The translations under genes and the position numbers were made by a program. A DNA stretch of 64,000 nt from Campylobacter sp. RM5004 (GTDB lineage: Bacteria > Campylobacterota > Campylobacteria > Campylobacterales > Campylobacteraceae): contig NZ_CP059599.1 in the NCBI RefSeq assembly GCF_022369455.1, positions 338,409 through 402,408 on the forward strand. Reading direction: 5' to 3'. Below the pieces are notes generated by a model that searched no databases, had not been told where the DNA came from, and saw only the letters and a program-made list of their open reading frames with translations. Positions 26,212 through 34,689 of the stretch are shown one piece after another (the first letter of the stretch is position 1; every line of letters begins with the position of its first letter).

Positions 26212-27328
26212 CCTTACAAGCTATTTAGATAATTTAGCTGAATTTTACGAGAAGTTTGACCTTTTTAAAGCTCATAGATTTAAACATTTATTAGGATTTG
26301 ATTACACTCAAAAAGTAGTTCAAATCCTAGGCACTAACGGTAAGGGAAGCACTGGAAGATACCTTGCTTTAATGCTTAGTAATAGTGGCTATAGAGTAGG
26401 GCATTTTATAAGCCCACATATATTTTCTTATAAAGAGCGTTTTAGCATATATGAAAACTCAAATCCATTAGAAATTAATCTTGATATTGCCCATCAAATA
26501 TTGCAAAGTAAATTAAAAGAGCTTAACACAAAAGAAAGCCTTAGTTATTTTGAATATTTATGCTTTTTAGCACCTATTGTTTTTGCTGAGTGTGATTTCG
26601 TAGTGCTTGAAGCTGGACTTGGCGGTGAATACGATGCTACAAGTATTTTTAAAAGAGATTTATGTGTATTTACTCCTATTAGTATTGACCACGCTGATAT
26701 TTTAGGCTCTAATTTAGATGATATTTATAGAACAAAAATCAAAGCAATGCAAAATGTAAATGTATTTGCAAATGATAATGAAATGATAAGAAAGGCAGTC
26801 ATTCAAAAAGGTGTAAAAGCAAGTTTTTTAAAATACGATTATTCTAAATTATGTCTTGATGAAAGCGAGTTTTTAAAGCATAATTTTAGCTTAGCTCAGC
26901 TTGCTTATTTTGAATTACTTAATCATTTTTATATAGGAAAAGCTATTAAATTAGATTTAAGAGCTAGATGTGAAAAACTAGCAAAAAATATAATCATTGA
27001 TGTAGGGCACAACGGCGCAGCTGCAAAGAATTTGAAATCGGAATTACAAAAGCATTTTAATGGCAAAGTTAGTTTAATAGCTAATTTTTTTGCTAATAAA
27101 GATGTAAAAGATATATTACAAATTCTAAAGCCTTGCATTGATGAAGTTTTGATTTTTAATTACGAAAGCTCACATAGAGCATTAGCTGATGTAAAAGGCA
27201 TTTGTAAAGAGCTAGATATAAAATATAGTGATTTTAATAAGTTAGATGATAATAAATTTTATGCTGTATTTGGCTCTTTTGTTTTGGTAGAAAGGTTTTT
27301 AAAAGCTTATGCAAGCAAAATTATATGA
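26195..27328 (+). CDS. folC: Bifunctional dihydrofolate/folylpolyglutamate synthase
   Basis: 377 residues from a GTG inside the end of the cyclase gene. The ATP loop GTNGKGSTGRYLALML and the Mur-ligase core (EAGLGGEYDATS, ITPISIDHADILG-like segment) are clear, as is IIDVGHNGAA. It adds glutamate to dihydropteroate and folates. It is shorter than E. coli FolC but usual for this group. It overlaps mfd. It holds a repeat copy at 27028-27045 in a C-terminal segment encoding KNLKSEL. Confidence 0.94.
   Translation: MQAENNLTSYLDNLAEFYEKFDLFKAHRFKHLLGFDYTQKVVQILGTNGKGSTGRYLALMLSNSGYRVGHFISPHIFSYKERFSIYENSNPLEINLDIAHQILQSKLKELNTKESLSYFEYLCFLAPIVFAECDFVVLEAGLGGEYDATSIFKRDLCVFTPISIDHADILGSNLDDIYRTKIKAMQNVNVFANDNEMIRKAVIQKGVKASFLKYDYSKLCLDESEFLKHNFSLAQLAYFELLNHFYIGKAIKLDLRARCEKLAKNIIIDVGHNGAAAKNLKSELQKHFNGKVSLIANFFANKDVKDILQILKPCIDEVLIFNYESSHRALADVKGICKELDIKYSDFNKLDDNKFYAVFGSFVLVERFLKAYASKII
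27028..27045 (+). repeat. Dispersed 18-bp repeat inside folC (stop-avoiding variant)
   Basis: Reads GAATTTGAAATCGGAATT. The frame is AAT TTG AAA TCG GAA; the commoner base A at that position would give TAG. Confidence 0.75.
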
Positions 27329-30173
27329 ATATTTATTAAAAAATAGCCCAAAAATAGTAGTTTGTGAAGATTTAAATGAGGCAAAAAGTCTTGCAAGTGT
27401 AGCCGAGTTTTTAAACAAAAAAAGCTTTATTATGCCTGATTTTAGAGCTGATGTAGGCGATGATTTACGCTCATTTACAATGGAGCTTTTTGATATTTCA
27501 AAGGTTTTGAGTGATTATTATGATTATCAAGATGAAAAGATTTTAATAATTCCTATTAATACTATCAAAAAGCCTTTACCTACAAAAGAAAATTTAAAAT
27601 GTTTAGAAATTGAATTTGCTAGTAGAATTAATTTAAAAAATCTAGCAAAAGAGCTTTTAAGATTAAACTATACTTTAGTAGATATCGTGCAAAGCCCAGG
27701 GGAGTTTTGTATAGGGCATGAAAAAATAGATATTTTTTCTTTAAAATATGAAAATCCTATTAGGATTGTTTTATTTGATGATGAGGTTGAAAGCGTTAAG
27801 TTTTTTGATGCAGCCACAGGACTTAGCTTTAAAGAAGAATTAGAAAAATGCTTAATTTTACCGATAATTTCAAGAGTTAGCGAAGATGAATTTGAAAAAA
27901 TTAACGATGATATAAAAAACTCTGATGATAGTTTTAAAGACTATGAGAGCGTATTTTATTGGTATTTAAAATTGCATAATTATTTGGATTTTTCTTATGT
28001 TTGTATTAAAGAATTTGAAATAGGAAATGTAATTAGCAAAGCATTAAAATATCAAGATATGGTCTTTATTCCTAGCAATGATTTTTTTAAATTAAACGAA
28101 AATAAAAAAATAAAACTTCTAGCAAGTAATGAAAATAAATTTTTAGAATTTAAGCTTGGGTCTAATGTAGAAAAAATTATTTCAAACGAAATTGTAAATA
28201 TTAAAAGCGATGATGAATTAATAATAAGCCTTAATAAATACTATAAAAAAGAGAAAAAATATAAATCTAGCATAATTTTAGATGAATTAATTAAAAATGA
28301 TTATGTAGTTCATGAGCGTTATGGAGTAGGTAGATTTTTAGGGCTTGAGCTAATAGAAAATGAAGGCAAAAAGCAAGAATTTATTGTGATTGAATATCAA
28401 AATGAAAATAAATTATTGCTACCTACTAGTTCACTTTATTTGCTTGATAAATATATTTCAAGTTCTATTCCTGAGCTTGATAAATTAGGCAAAAATACCT
28501 TTGTAAAATTAAAAGAAAAGTTAAAAACAAAACTTCTAGCAATAGCAGGTGCGATAACTGAACTTGCAGCAAAAAGACAATTAATCGTAACAAAAGCTAT
28601 TAAAAAGCCTTTAGAATATGAGCTTTTTAAAGCTAGTGCAGGGTTTAGTCTAACAAGCGATCAAGAAAAAGCATTAGATGAAATTTTTGCTGAATTAGCA
28701 AAAACAACTCCTATGGATAGGCTACTTAGTGCTGATGTTGGTTTTGGTAAAACTGAAGTTGCTATGCATGCAATATTTGCTTGTGTTAAAAGCGGCTTGA
28801 ATGCTTTATTTTTCGTTCCAACTACGCTTTTATGTTCTCAGCATTATAAGACCTTAAAAAATCGCTTAGAGCCTTTTGGGATAAATGTATTTAGGCTTGA
28901 TAGATTTTCAAATACTAAAAAAGCCATTATGAATACAAAAGAGCCTAAGGTTATAATAGGCACTCACTCGCTTTTATCTTTAGCGATTGACGATGTAGGA
29001 TTAATAGTAATTGATGAAGAGCATAAATTTGGCGTAAAACAAAAAGAAAAATTAAAAGATATAAGCATAAAAGCTCATCAATTAAGCATGAGTGCAACTC
29101 CAATTCCAAGAACTCTAAATCAAGCTTTAAGCACGCTTAAAACATATTCGCAAATCCTAACTCCGCCAAATGATAGGCTAGATGTTAGAACCTTTGTAAA
29201 ACCTTATGATGATGCTTTGATTAAAGAGGTTATTGCTAGAGAATTAAGGCGAGGCGGACAGATTTTTTATATTCACAATCACATCGCTTCAATTGAGCAT
29301 AAAAAGCGTTATTTAGAGAATCTATATCCTAATCTTAGGATTTTAGTATTGCATTCAAAAATTCCTGCAAATGAAGCAGAAGAAAAGCTTTTTGCTTATG
29401 AAGATAAAAAATATGATTTATTATTATGCACTAGCATTGTAGAAAGCGGAATTGATTTAGCTAATGCAAATACCATAATAGTAGAAAAATCAAATCATTT
29501 TGGAATAGCAGATTTACACCAACTTCGTGGTAGAGTAGGGCGTAGTAAGATTCAAGGATTTTGCTATTTTCTAGTAGATAATGAAGAAAATCTTAGCGAA
29601 GATTCAAAAAAACGGCTTTTAAGTCTAGCAAGTAATTCATATCTTGGAAGTGGTAGCACGCTAGCGCAAATGGATTTGGAAATAAGAGGCGGTGGAAATT
29701 TATTAGGAGCTGAGCAAAGCGGACATATAGAACAACTCGGCTATGCTTTATATATAAAAATGCTTGAAGCTGAAATCAATCGCTTAAGCAAAGGCAATGT
29801 TACAAAAGAGATAAAATACGAGCAAAAACTATTAGTAAATGCTTATATAAGTGATTATTTGGTGCCAAATGATAAGTTAAGATTATCGCTATATAGAAAG
29901 GTAAATGAGTGCGAAAATTTAGCTGAACTTAGTGCTTTAGAAGATAGTTTTAATGATAGATTTGGTAAGTTTGATAGCTATACTAAGAATTATTTTTCAC
30001 TTATGGCGATTAAGATTTTATGTATTAAAAATAATTTTATTGAAGTTAGTAACTACGAGCAAAATATAAAATTATTAAAAGAAAACGATGAAAGAATTAT
30101 TCTAAAAGCACCTAGTAAAAGCGATGAAGATATAATTGTAACGATTTTAAAATATCTTAATTCTTTAAGCTAA
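27309..30173 (+). CDS. mfd: Transcription-repair coupling factor Mfd
   Basis: 954 residues, shorter than E. coli Mfd (1148) but close to other Campylobacter. The N-terminal region is diverged. The RNA polymerase-interaction domain starts near 330 (DYVVHERYGVGRFLGLE). It is followed by the SF2 motor: Walker A in SADVGFGKTEVA (about 473-484), DEEH, SATPIPRT, and QLRGRVGRSK. The C-terminal domain carries the release function. Mfd removes stalled RNA polymerase at lesions and recruits UvrA. A repeat copy lies at 28011-28028, and a repeat hairpin begins at its stop codon. Confidence 0.96.
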   Translation: MQAKLYEYLLKNSPKIVVCEDLNEAKSLASVAEFLNKKSFIMPDFRADVGDDLRSFTMELFDISKVLSDYYDYQDEKILIIPINTIKKPLPTKENLKCLEIEFASRINLKNLAKELLRLNYTLVDIVQSPGEFCIGHEKIDIFSLKYENPIRIVLFDDEVESVKFFDAATGLSFKEELEKCLILPIISRVSEDEFEKINDDIKNSDDSFKDYESVFYWYLKLHNYLDFSYVCIKEFEIGNVISKALKYQDMVFIPSNDFFKLNENKKIKLLASNENKFLEFKLGSNVEKIISNEIVNIKSDDELIISLNKYYKKEKKYKSSIILDELIKNDYVVHERYGVGRFLGLELIENEGKKQEFIVIEYQNENKLLLPTSSLYLLDKYISSSIPELDKLGKNTFVKLKEKLKTKLLAIAGAITELAAKRQLIVTKAIKKPLEYELFKASAGFSLTSDQEKALDEIFAELAKTTPMDRLLSADVGFGKTEVAMHAIFACVKSGLNALFFVPTTLLCSQHYKTLKNRLEPFGINVFRLDRFSNTKKAIMNTKEPKVIIGTHSLLSLAIDDVGLIVIDEEHKFGVKQKEKLKDISIKAHQLSMSATPIPRTLNQALSTLKTYSQILTPPNDRLDVRTFVKPYDDALIKEVIARELRRGGQIFYIHNHIASIEHKKRYLENLYPNLRILVLHSKIPANEAEEKLFAYEDKKYDLLLCTSIVESGIDLANANTIIVEKSNHFGIADLHQLRGRVGRSKIQGFCYFLVDNEENLSEDSKKRLLSLASNSYLGSGSTLAQMDLEIRGGGNLLGAEQSGHIEQLGYALYIKMLEAEINRLSKGNVTKEIKYEQKLLVNAYISDYLVPNDKLRLSLYRKVNECENLAELSALEDSFNDRFGKFDSYTKNYFSLMAIKILCIKNNFIEVSNYEQNIKLLKENDERIILKAPSKSDEDIIVTILKYLNSLS
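28011..28028 (+). repeat. Dispersed 18-bp repeat inside mfd
   Basis: Reads GAATTTGAAATAGGAAAT (17 of 18 to consensus) and encodes EFEIGN. Confidence 0.65.
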
Positions 30174-30190
30174 ATTCCTAATTCAAATTC
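30173..30190 (-). repeat. Dispersed 18-bp repeat, intergenic, left arm of hairpin
   Basis: Minus strand reads GAATTTGAATTAGGAATT. It touches the mfd stop codon. Confidence 0.85.
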
Positions 30191-30205
30191 TTGTTAATTT
30201 TCGTG

Positions 30206-30223
30206 GAATTTGAAATAGGAATT
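30206..30223 (+). repeat. Dispersed 18-bp repeat, intergenic, right arm of hairpin
   Basis: Reads GAATTTGAAATAGGAATT, inverted relative to the copy at 30173. Confidence 0.85.
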
Positions 30224-30260
30224 TGGATTAATTATCGTAAGCTTTTAAGATTAAAAGCTA

Positions 30261-30278
30261 AATTCCTAATTCAAATTC
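30261..30278 (-). repeat. Dispersed 18-bp repeat, intergenic copy next to ppx
   Basis: Minus strand reads GAATTTGAATTAGGAATT. A short separate palindrome (AGCTTTTAA / TTAAAAGCT) lies just before it at 30240-30259. Confidence 0.85.
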
Positions 30279-30295
30279 TTTCAACTAAAATAGTG

Positions 30296-31753
30296 TTAAA
30301 TTTCTTCATCATTTATATAAATATTAAAGCTTTTTGGTTTGCTTATTTTTTTGATTGCTTCTTGGATGATGAAATTGTTTGTTTTCTTTTCTATATATAA
30401 AGTTTTGTTTTTGTAAGTAAAGTTGCAAAGTTCGTTTTCTTTACCTTTGTTTAAAGTATTACAAAATGCTAATATGAAATTAAGCCAGCTTATTGTGTTT
30501 TCATCTGGTAAGAGCTTGTTTAATTTGAGATTTTCATAGTTTATTTTTTTGCCGTGTTGTTCAATAATCGTTGCTATTAATGCCTTATCTTCATGCTTTA
30601 TACAAAAATTTAATCCACTCAATATGCAATAAGCACTATGTTTGTGGTTTGAATAAAAGCTTAGTAATAAGCCACTTTCAATGAGTCTTGCAGCATAATT
30701 GAGGTGTTTTTGATATTTTTTATCTACATAATGAATATCTTCTAAAACATTAAAAAGTTTATTTACATTACTAACTAAAGAGCTTGATTTAAACTTAACT
30801 AATCTATCTTCTAAACTCTTTAAACTAGGGTTAAAATTAACAGGAAAGCCTTTGTGATGCTTGAATAAATCCTTTAAAAATACGCCTTCTCTTACTCCTG
30901 CACCACTTGTTATTATGTTTTTTATTTGAAGTTTTTTAATGATTTTATAAAAGACTAATGCACCCATTTTTATGGTATCGTGGCGTTCTTTTTTAATACC
31001 TAGCGAGCTTAGTTCTTGATTTTTACAATTTATAATTTTGTCTATAAAATCAATCTCATCATTAGCTTGATACGAAAAAGCATGAACTTGATTTAATGGA
31101 TAGTCGTTTTTTTCCATAATTGCATTGCTAATTGCTCTTAAAGAGCCACCTATTGTAATTAGGGTTGAGGCTTTAAAATCTTGCGGGATTTTATCTAAAT
31201 ACGCATCTATGTGTTTTTCTAGTTTATTAAACTTATCTTTAAACAAATCTTTTAGCCTAACTGTTCCTAAATCAAGCGAGAATGTTTTTATTATTTTTTG
31301 ATTTTCACAAAGACAAAGCTCAGCACTTCCTCCACCTATATCAAGGCAGATTGCTCTTTCTTCAAGTTTTGGAAGTAGATTAATTGCACCAAAACCACTT
31401 AAATATGCTTCTTCTTCGCCACTTATTGTTTTTATATTTAACTTTAAATCTTTTTTTAGTAGATTTACTAATTCATCTTTATTTACTGCATCTCTTAGGG
31501 CTGATGTGCCTATGCAATAAATTTTATTACATTTAAAATTAAGGGCTTGATTTTTAAAATATTTTATGATTTCATAAGCTTTTTTGATTTGTTTTTCTAA
31601 AAGTATATTATCTTGTTCGTAAGCACCTTGAGCTAGGCGAAATTTTACTTTTTGCTCGTTTAATATATAAAATCCATATCTTGAAGTTTTTTCATAAATC
31701 GCCATTCTAATGCCATTTGAACCTAAGTCAATAATTGCTGTTTTTTTTGCCAT
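30296..31753 (-). CDS. ppx: Exopolyphosphatase / guanosine pentaphosphatase family (Ppx/GppA)
   Basis: 485 residues. The actin-like ATPase fold is clear from IDLGSNGIRMAIYE near the start, TSALRDA, SGEEEAYLSGFGA and CLDIGGGSAEL, which bind phosphate and metal. The C-terminal half resembles the HD-like helical domain of longer Ppx enzymes. It hydrolyses polyphosphate ends and possibly pppGpp. It is last in a cosR-kinase-ppx run on the minus strand, 9 bp after the kinase gene. As I recall, a phosphatase of this family lies near cosR in C. jejuni too. Confidence 0.9.
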   Translation of the reverse strand: MAKKTAIIDLGSNGIRMAIYEKTSRYGFYILNEQKVKFRLAQGAYEQDNILLEKQIKKAYEIIKYFKNQALNFKCNKIYCIGTSALRDAVNKDELVNLLKKDLKLNIKTISGEEEAYLSGFGAINLLPKLEERAICLDIGGGSAELCLCENQKIIKTFSLDLGTVRLKDLFKDKFNKLEKHIDAYLDKIPQDFKASTLITIGGSLRAISNAIMEKNDYPLNQVHAFSYQANDEIDFIDKIINCKNQELSSLGIKKERHDTIKMGALVFYKIIKKLQIKNIITSGAGVREGVFLKDLFKHHKGFPVNFNPSLKSLEDRLVKFKSSSLVSNVNKLFNVLEDIHYVDKKYQKHLNYAARLIESGLLLSFYSNHKHSAYCILSGLNFCIKHEDKALIATIIEQHGKKINYENLKLNKLLPDENTISWLNFILAFCNTLNKGKENELCNFTYKNKTLYIEKKTNNFIIQEAIKKISKPKSFNIYINDEEI

Positions 31754-31762
31754 ATTTCTCTC

Positions 31763-33016
31763 TTAATTTTTTTTGATTTTCATTGAAAAAATAGCTCTTG
31801 TTCCTTGCATATCTTTTCTGTTTTCAAGTTTTATTTCAGCTTTTAGGGCTGTTGCTGCTGATTTTGATAAATAAAGCCCTAATCCTACACCTTCTTTATT
31901 TCCAAATCGTTTAAAAGGTGCGAAATAATCTTTATCTTCGCTAATTCCACAACCCATATCATCTACATATAAATAAAATGTAGAATCTTTGATAAAAGTC
32001 GTAATTGTTATTATTGTATCTTCTCTTGAAAATTTAAAAGCATTTTGTATAAAATTTTGTAAAATTTGTGAAAATAGTGTTTTTTGTATTTTAATGCGAA
32101 GCTCGTTTGGGCTTAGATTTAATTCTATGCGTTGGCTTGTTTTTGCGCCTAAAAGACTAAAATTTTTGCTTTCATTTTTTATATACTCAATTAAGTCTAT
32201 TTCATCAGGTTCTTCAAATTGAGCACCTTCTAATCGTCCTATTTTTAGAATTTCATTTATGATTTTGTTTATATTATCTATGCTTTCATTTGAATTTTTT
32301 ATTGTATTAATGTAATACTCACTATCTCTTGGCTTTATTAGAGTTACATCATTTTTTGCTTTTATTACTGCTAATGGGGTTTTTAATTCGTGTGCAATTC
32401 CTATAAAAAGCTCTTTTTGTGAAGTGTTATAATTTTGTATTCTAGTAATTAGATGATTTATGCTATTGATAATGTCTTTAAATTCTAATGGATAGTTTTT
32501 AGTATCAAGTCTATTAGTAAAATTATCATCAAATCTACTTATTTTTACACTTAATTCTTTTAAGTGCATTGAAAGTATTCTTGATAAAAATAAAGAATAA
32601 AAAATAATCAAACTAATAGCAATAATAATTATTAAAAACAAGCTTATAAATATAGTATCAAGTATTTTTATTGATTGAGTTATATCTTTTTTTAAGATTA
32701 TATAATCTCCTAATTCATTATATGGATGAGTAAGAATTAGGATTTTTTTATCATTTTCATTGACTATTTTAAAATTAGGCTTTGCGTTTTTTTTATCTAA
32801 ATGAATGATTTTATAATCTTTAAATATTATAAAATCAGAATTATTATTTACTTCTATTATACTTATTGCGTTTTTTATGAGATTATCAAATTCATTTTGC
32901 ATAATATTAATCTTTAGAATCTGATAAGACAAAATTGAAAAAATAACAACTAGCACCGTAATAGTTGATGCTAGTTGTAAGAAAAACTTATTTCTTATGC
33001 TTTTTTGGGAAAGCAA
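31763..33016 (-). CDS. Sensor histidine kinase paired with a CosR-like regulator
   Basis: 417 residues from a TTG start within the end of the regulator gene. A helix at about 13-33 and a second at about 115-140 flank a small sensor domain. HAMP-like sequence follows, then the phospho-acceptor motif FIGIAHELKTPLAV. The ATPase domain has the N box (NFIQNAFKFSRED), VDDMGCGIS and GVGLGLYLSKSAA. All catalytic elements seem intact. The 22-bp overlap with the upstream regulator gene implies a cognate pair. The signal is not evident. Confidence 0.92.
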   Translation of the reverse strand: MLSQKSIRNKFFLQLASTITVLVVIFSILSYQILKINIMQNEFDNLIKNAISIIEVNNNSDFIIFKDYKIIHLDKKNAKPNFKIVNENDKKILILTHPYNELGDYIILKKDITQSIKILDTIFISLFLIIIIAISLIIFYSLFLSRILSMHLKELSVKISRFDDNFTNRLDTKNYPLEFKDIINSINHLITRIQNYNTSQKELFIGIAHELKTPLAVIKAKNDVTLIKPRDSEYYINTIKNSNESIDNINKIINEILKIGRLEGAQFEEPDEIDLIEYIKNESKNFSLLGAKTSQRIELNLSPNELRIKIQKTLFSQILQNFIQNAFKFSREDTIITITTFIKDSTFYLYVDDMGCGISEDKDYFAPFKRFGNKEGVGLGLYLSKSAATALKAEIKLENRKDMQGTRAIFSMKIKKN

Positions 33017-33666
33017 AATCTATAGCCTCTTCTTCTAATTGTTTCAATAGTTGAAATCCCTAAAGGCTTATCCATTTTTTGTCTAATTTGATTGATTGCA
33101 ACTTCAATTACATTAGGGGTTACTAATTCAGGTTCTTCCCAAATAGCGTCTAATAATTGCTCTTTTGAAACTATTTGATCTGAATGTCTTGCAAGGTGAG
33201 TTAATACTTCAAAAGGTTTTCCTTTTAGTTCTATTTCTTTACCTTTGTATGTGATTTTTTCTTCATCTGGATCAATTTCAAGATTGTCAATTTTAATTGT
33301 ATTTGAGCCACCAAATCTAAGTCTAGCTTCAATTCTAGCTAATAAAACATCAAAATCAAATGGCTTTTTAATATAATCATCAGCACCTGCTTTTAATGCT
33401 GTTATTTCGCTTTCTTTATCATCTTTTGCTGATAGAATGATAACTGAAGTTCTTGAAGATTTTTGTTTTACAATATGAATTAAATCAGTTCCATCTCCAT
33501 CAGGCAACATCCAATCAGTTAAAACCAAATCATAATTTCTAATTCCTACATAATAAGCAGCATCATTGCAATTCTCACAAGAATCTATTTGATAGCCGTA
33601 TTCAGTTAAGCCTTCGGCTAAAGTCTTATTTAAAGATATTTCATCTTCTACAACTAAAATACGCAT
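32995..33666 (-). CDS. cosR: CosR/HP1043-like OmpR-family response regulator with canonical receiver
   Basis: 223 residues. The DNA-binding half (KGKPFEVLTHLARHSDQIVS, PNVIEVAINQIRQKMDKPLG, RRRGYRFCFPKK) closely matches CosR, an essential oxidative-stress and envelope regulator. The receiver is complete: E7-D8, D51 (in LVLTDWMLPDGDG), S79 and K101. As I recall, C. jejuni CosR and H. pylori HP1043 lack the phospho-acceptor and are orphans. This one can presumably be phosphorylated by the overlapping kinase. A diverged paralogue rather than the CosR orthologue is possible. Confidence 0.88.
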   Translation of the reverse strand: MRILVVEDEISLNKTLAEGLTEYGYQIDSCENCNDAAYYVGIRNYDLVLTDWMLPDGDGTDLIHIVKQKSSRTSVIILSAKDDKESEITALKAGADDYIKKPFDFDVLLARIEARLRFGGSNTIKIDNLEIDPDEEKITYKGKEIELKGKPFEVLTHLARHSDQIVSKEQLLDAIWEEPELVTPNVIEVAINQIRQKMDKPLGISTIETIRRRGYRFCFPKKA

Positions 33667-33740
33667 TTTTTTTCCTTAAAGTAAAATTAAGGGAATGCTA
33701 ACACAATTTAAGCAAACATTCAAGTTTTTTTAAACTTAAT

Positions 33741-34058
33741 TTAATATTTTTTTTTGTATTTAGCACCTAAAGTTGCATTTTTCATAATTTCTAGTTTTTT
33801 AATTTTTATTTTAATCTTTTTTAATTGTGGAAATTTATTTTTAATTTTTTTAGCAAGTTTTTTATTTGCCTTTTCTAATGTGTGGAATTTCTTTGCTTTT
33901 AGATATTTTTTTGATAATTTCGCTACTTTTGCATAGTCCAAAAATCTATCAGCCTTAGCATCTATTTCTAGGCTTATTTTTTGTTTTTCTAATCTTTCAA
34001 ACTCTAATAAGCCTATTATACATTTAAAATCAATTTTGATTATTATATGACTTTGCAT
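33741..34058 (-). CDS. folB: Dihydroneopterin aldolase (very basic, short)
   Basis: 105 residues. IIKIDFKCIIGLLEFER at the start, FLDYAKVAKLSKKYLK, and FHTLEKANKKLAKKIKN match the FolB fold, including the likely catalytic glutamate in TLEKA and a lysine in IKIKKLE. It makes 6-hydroxymethyl-dihydropterin in folate synthesis. The protein is unusually rich in lysine, with KKKY at its end. It overlaps plsY by 16 bp, as also seen for this pair in related genomes. Confidence 0.82.
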   Translation of the reverse strand: MQSHIIIKIDFKCIIGLLEFERLEKQKISLEIDAKADRFLDYAKVAKLSKKYLKAKKFHTLEKANKKLAKKIKNKFPQLKKIKIKIKKLEIMKNATLGAKYKKKY

Positions 34059-34687
34059 TCGTCTTTTAAAATCAATCTTTTAATATTAGGTATGTGTTTA
34101 TAAAAAATAAAAAATAATATCAAATAAAGCGGTGCATGAGAATTAATACTAAGATCAGCATATAAAAACTCAGCACTTATTACACCTATACTAAACCCTA
34201 TTAATGAAGCTAAGCTTGATATTTTAAATACTTTACCTATGATAAGCCAGCAAATTAGTCCTATTATTACAGAATAAGGAACAAGTAATATTAATGCACC
34301 TGCTCCACTAGCTACTCCTTTACCACCATCAAAACCTAGATAAATACTATAACAATGTCCTATAACACTAAGAACTGCCATAGCCCAAATTGTAGCAATA
34401 TTAACATCATTTATTAGTGCAAAAGCAATAGGTAACATTGCTTTTAAAAAATCGCTTAGCATTGTTGCTATTGCTAATTTTTTAGCTAGTTTAGGATTTA
34501 CTTGTTTTACCACTCTTAATACATTAGTTGCACCTATACTTTTTGAGCCTGATTCTTTTATATTTACTTTTGCAAATTGTTTTGCGTATATTAATCCAAA
34601 AGGAATAGAGCCTATTAAATAGGCAATTAACATATAAATTAAGTTATGGTTAGTAAATAAATCTATTATAAATACATCAAGACCCAT
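34043..34687 (-). CDS. plsY: Glycerol-3-phosphate acyltransferase PlsY
   Basis: 214 residues, about five helices. The three PlsY motifs are visible: IGSIPFGLIYAK, SGSKSIGATNVLR and LGFDGGKGVASGAGAL. The enzyme acylates glycerol-3-phosphate from acyl-phosphate, the first step of phospholipid synthesis. It is placed between the PilZ gene (2 bp upstream) and folB (overlapping). Confidence 0.96.
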   Translation of the reverse strand: MGLDVFIIDLFTNHNLIYMLIAYLIGSIPFGLIYAKQFAKVNIKESGSKSIGATNVLRVVKQVNPKLAKKLAIATMLSDFLKAMLPIAFALINDVNIATIWAMAVLSVIGHCYSIYLGFDGGKGVASGAGALILLVPYSVIIGLICWLIIGKVFKISSLASLIGFSIGVISAEFLYADLSINSHAPLYLILFFIFYKHIPNIKRLILKDECKVI

Positions 34688-34689
34688 TA

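Larger units (their letters stand above)
30173..30223. terminator. Long hairpin from inverted repeat copies between mfd and ppx
   Basis: Two inverted 18-bp repeat copies pair with a single mismatch around a 15-base loop. The position immediately after mfd, facing the convergent ppx, suits a transcription terminator. Confidence 0.65.

Noticed and set aside
30191-30400. 69-residue open frame between mfd and ppx
   Set aside because: It is built from the repeat hairpin and the antisense of ppx, has no RBS and no protein-like composition.
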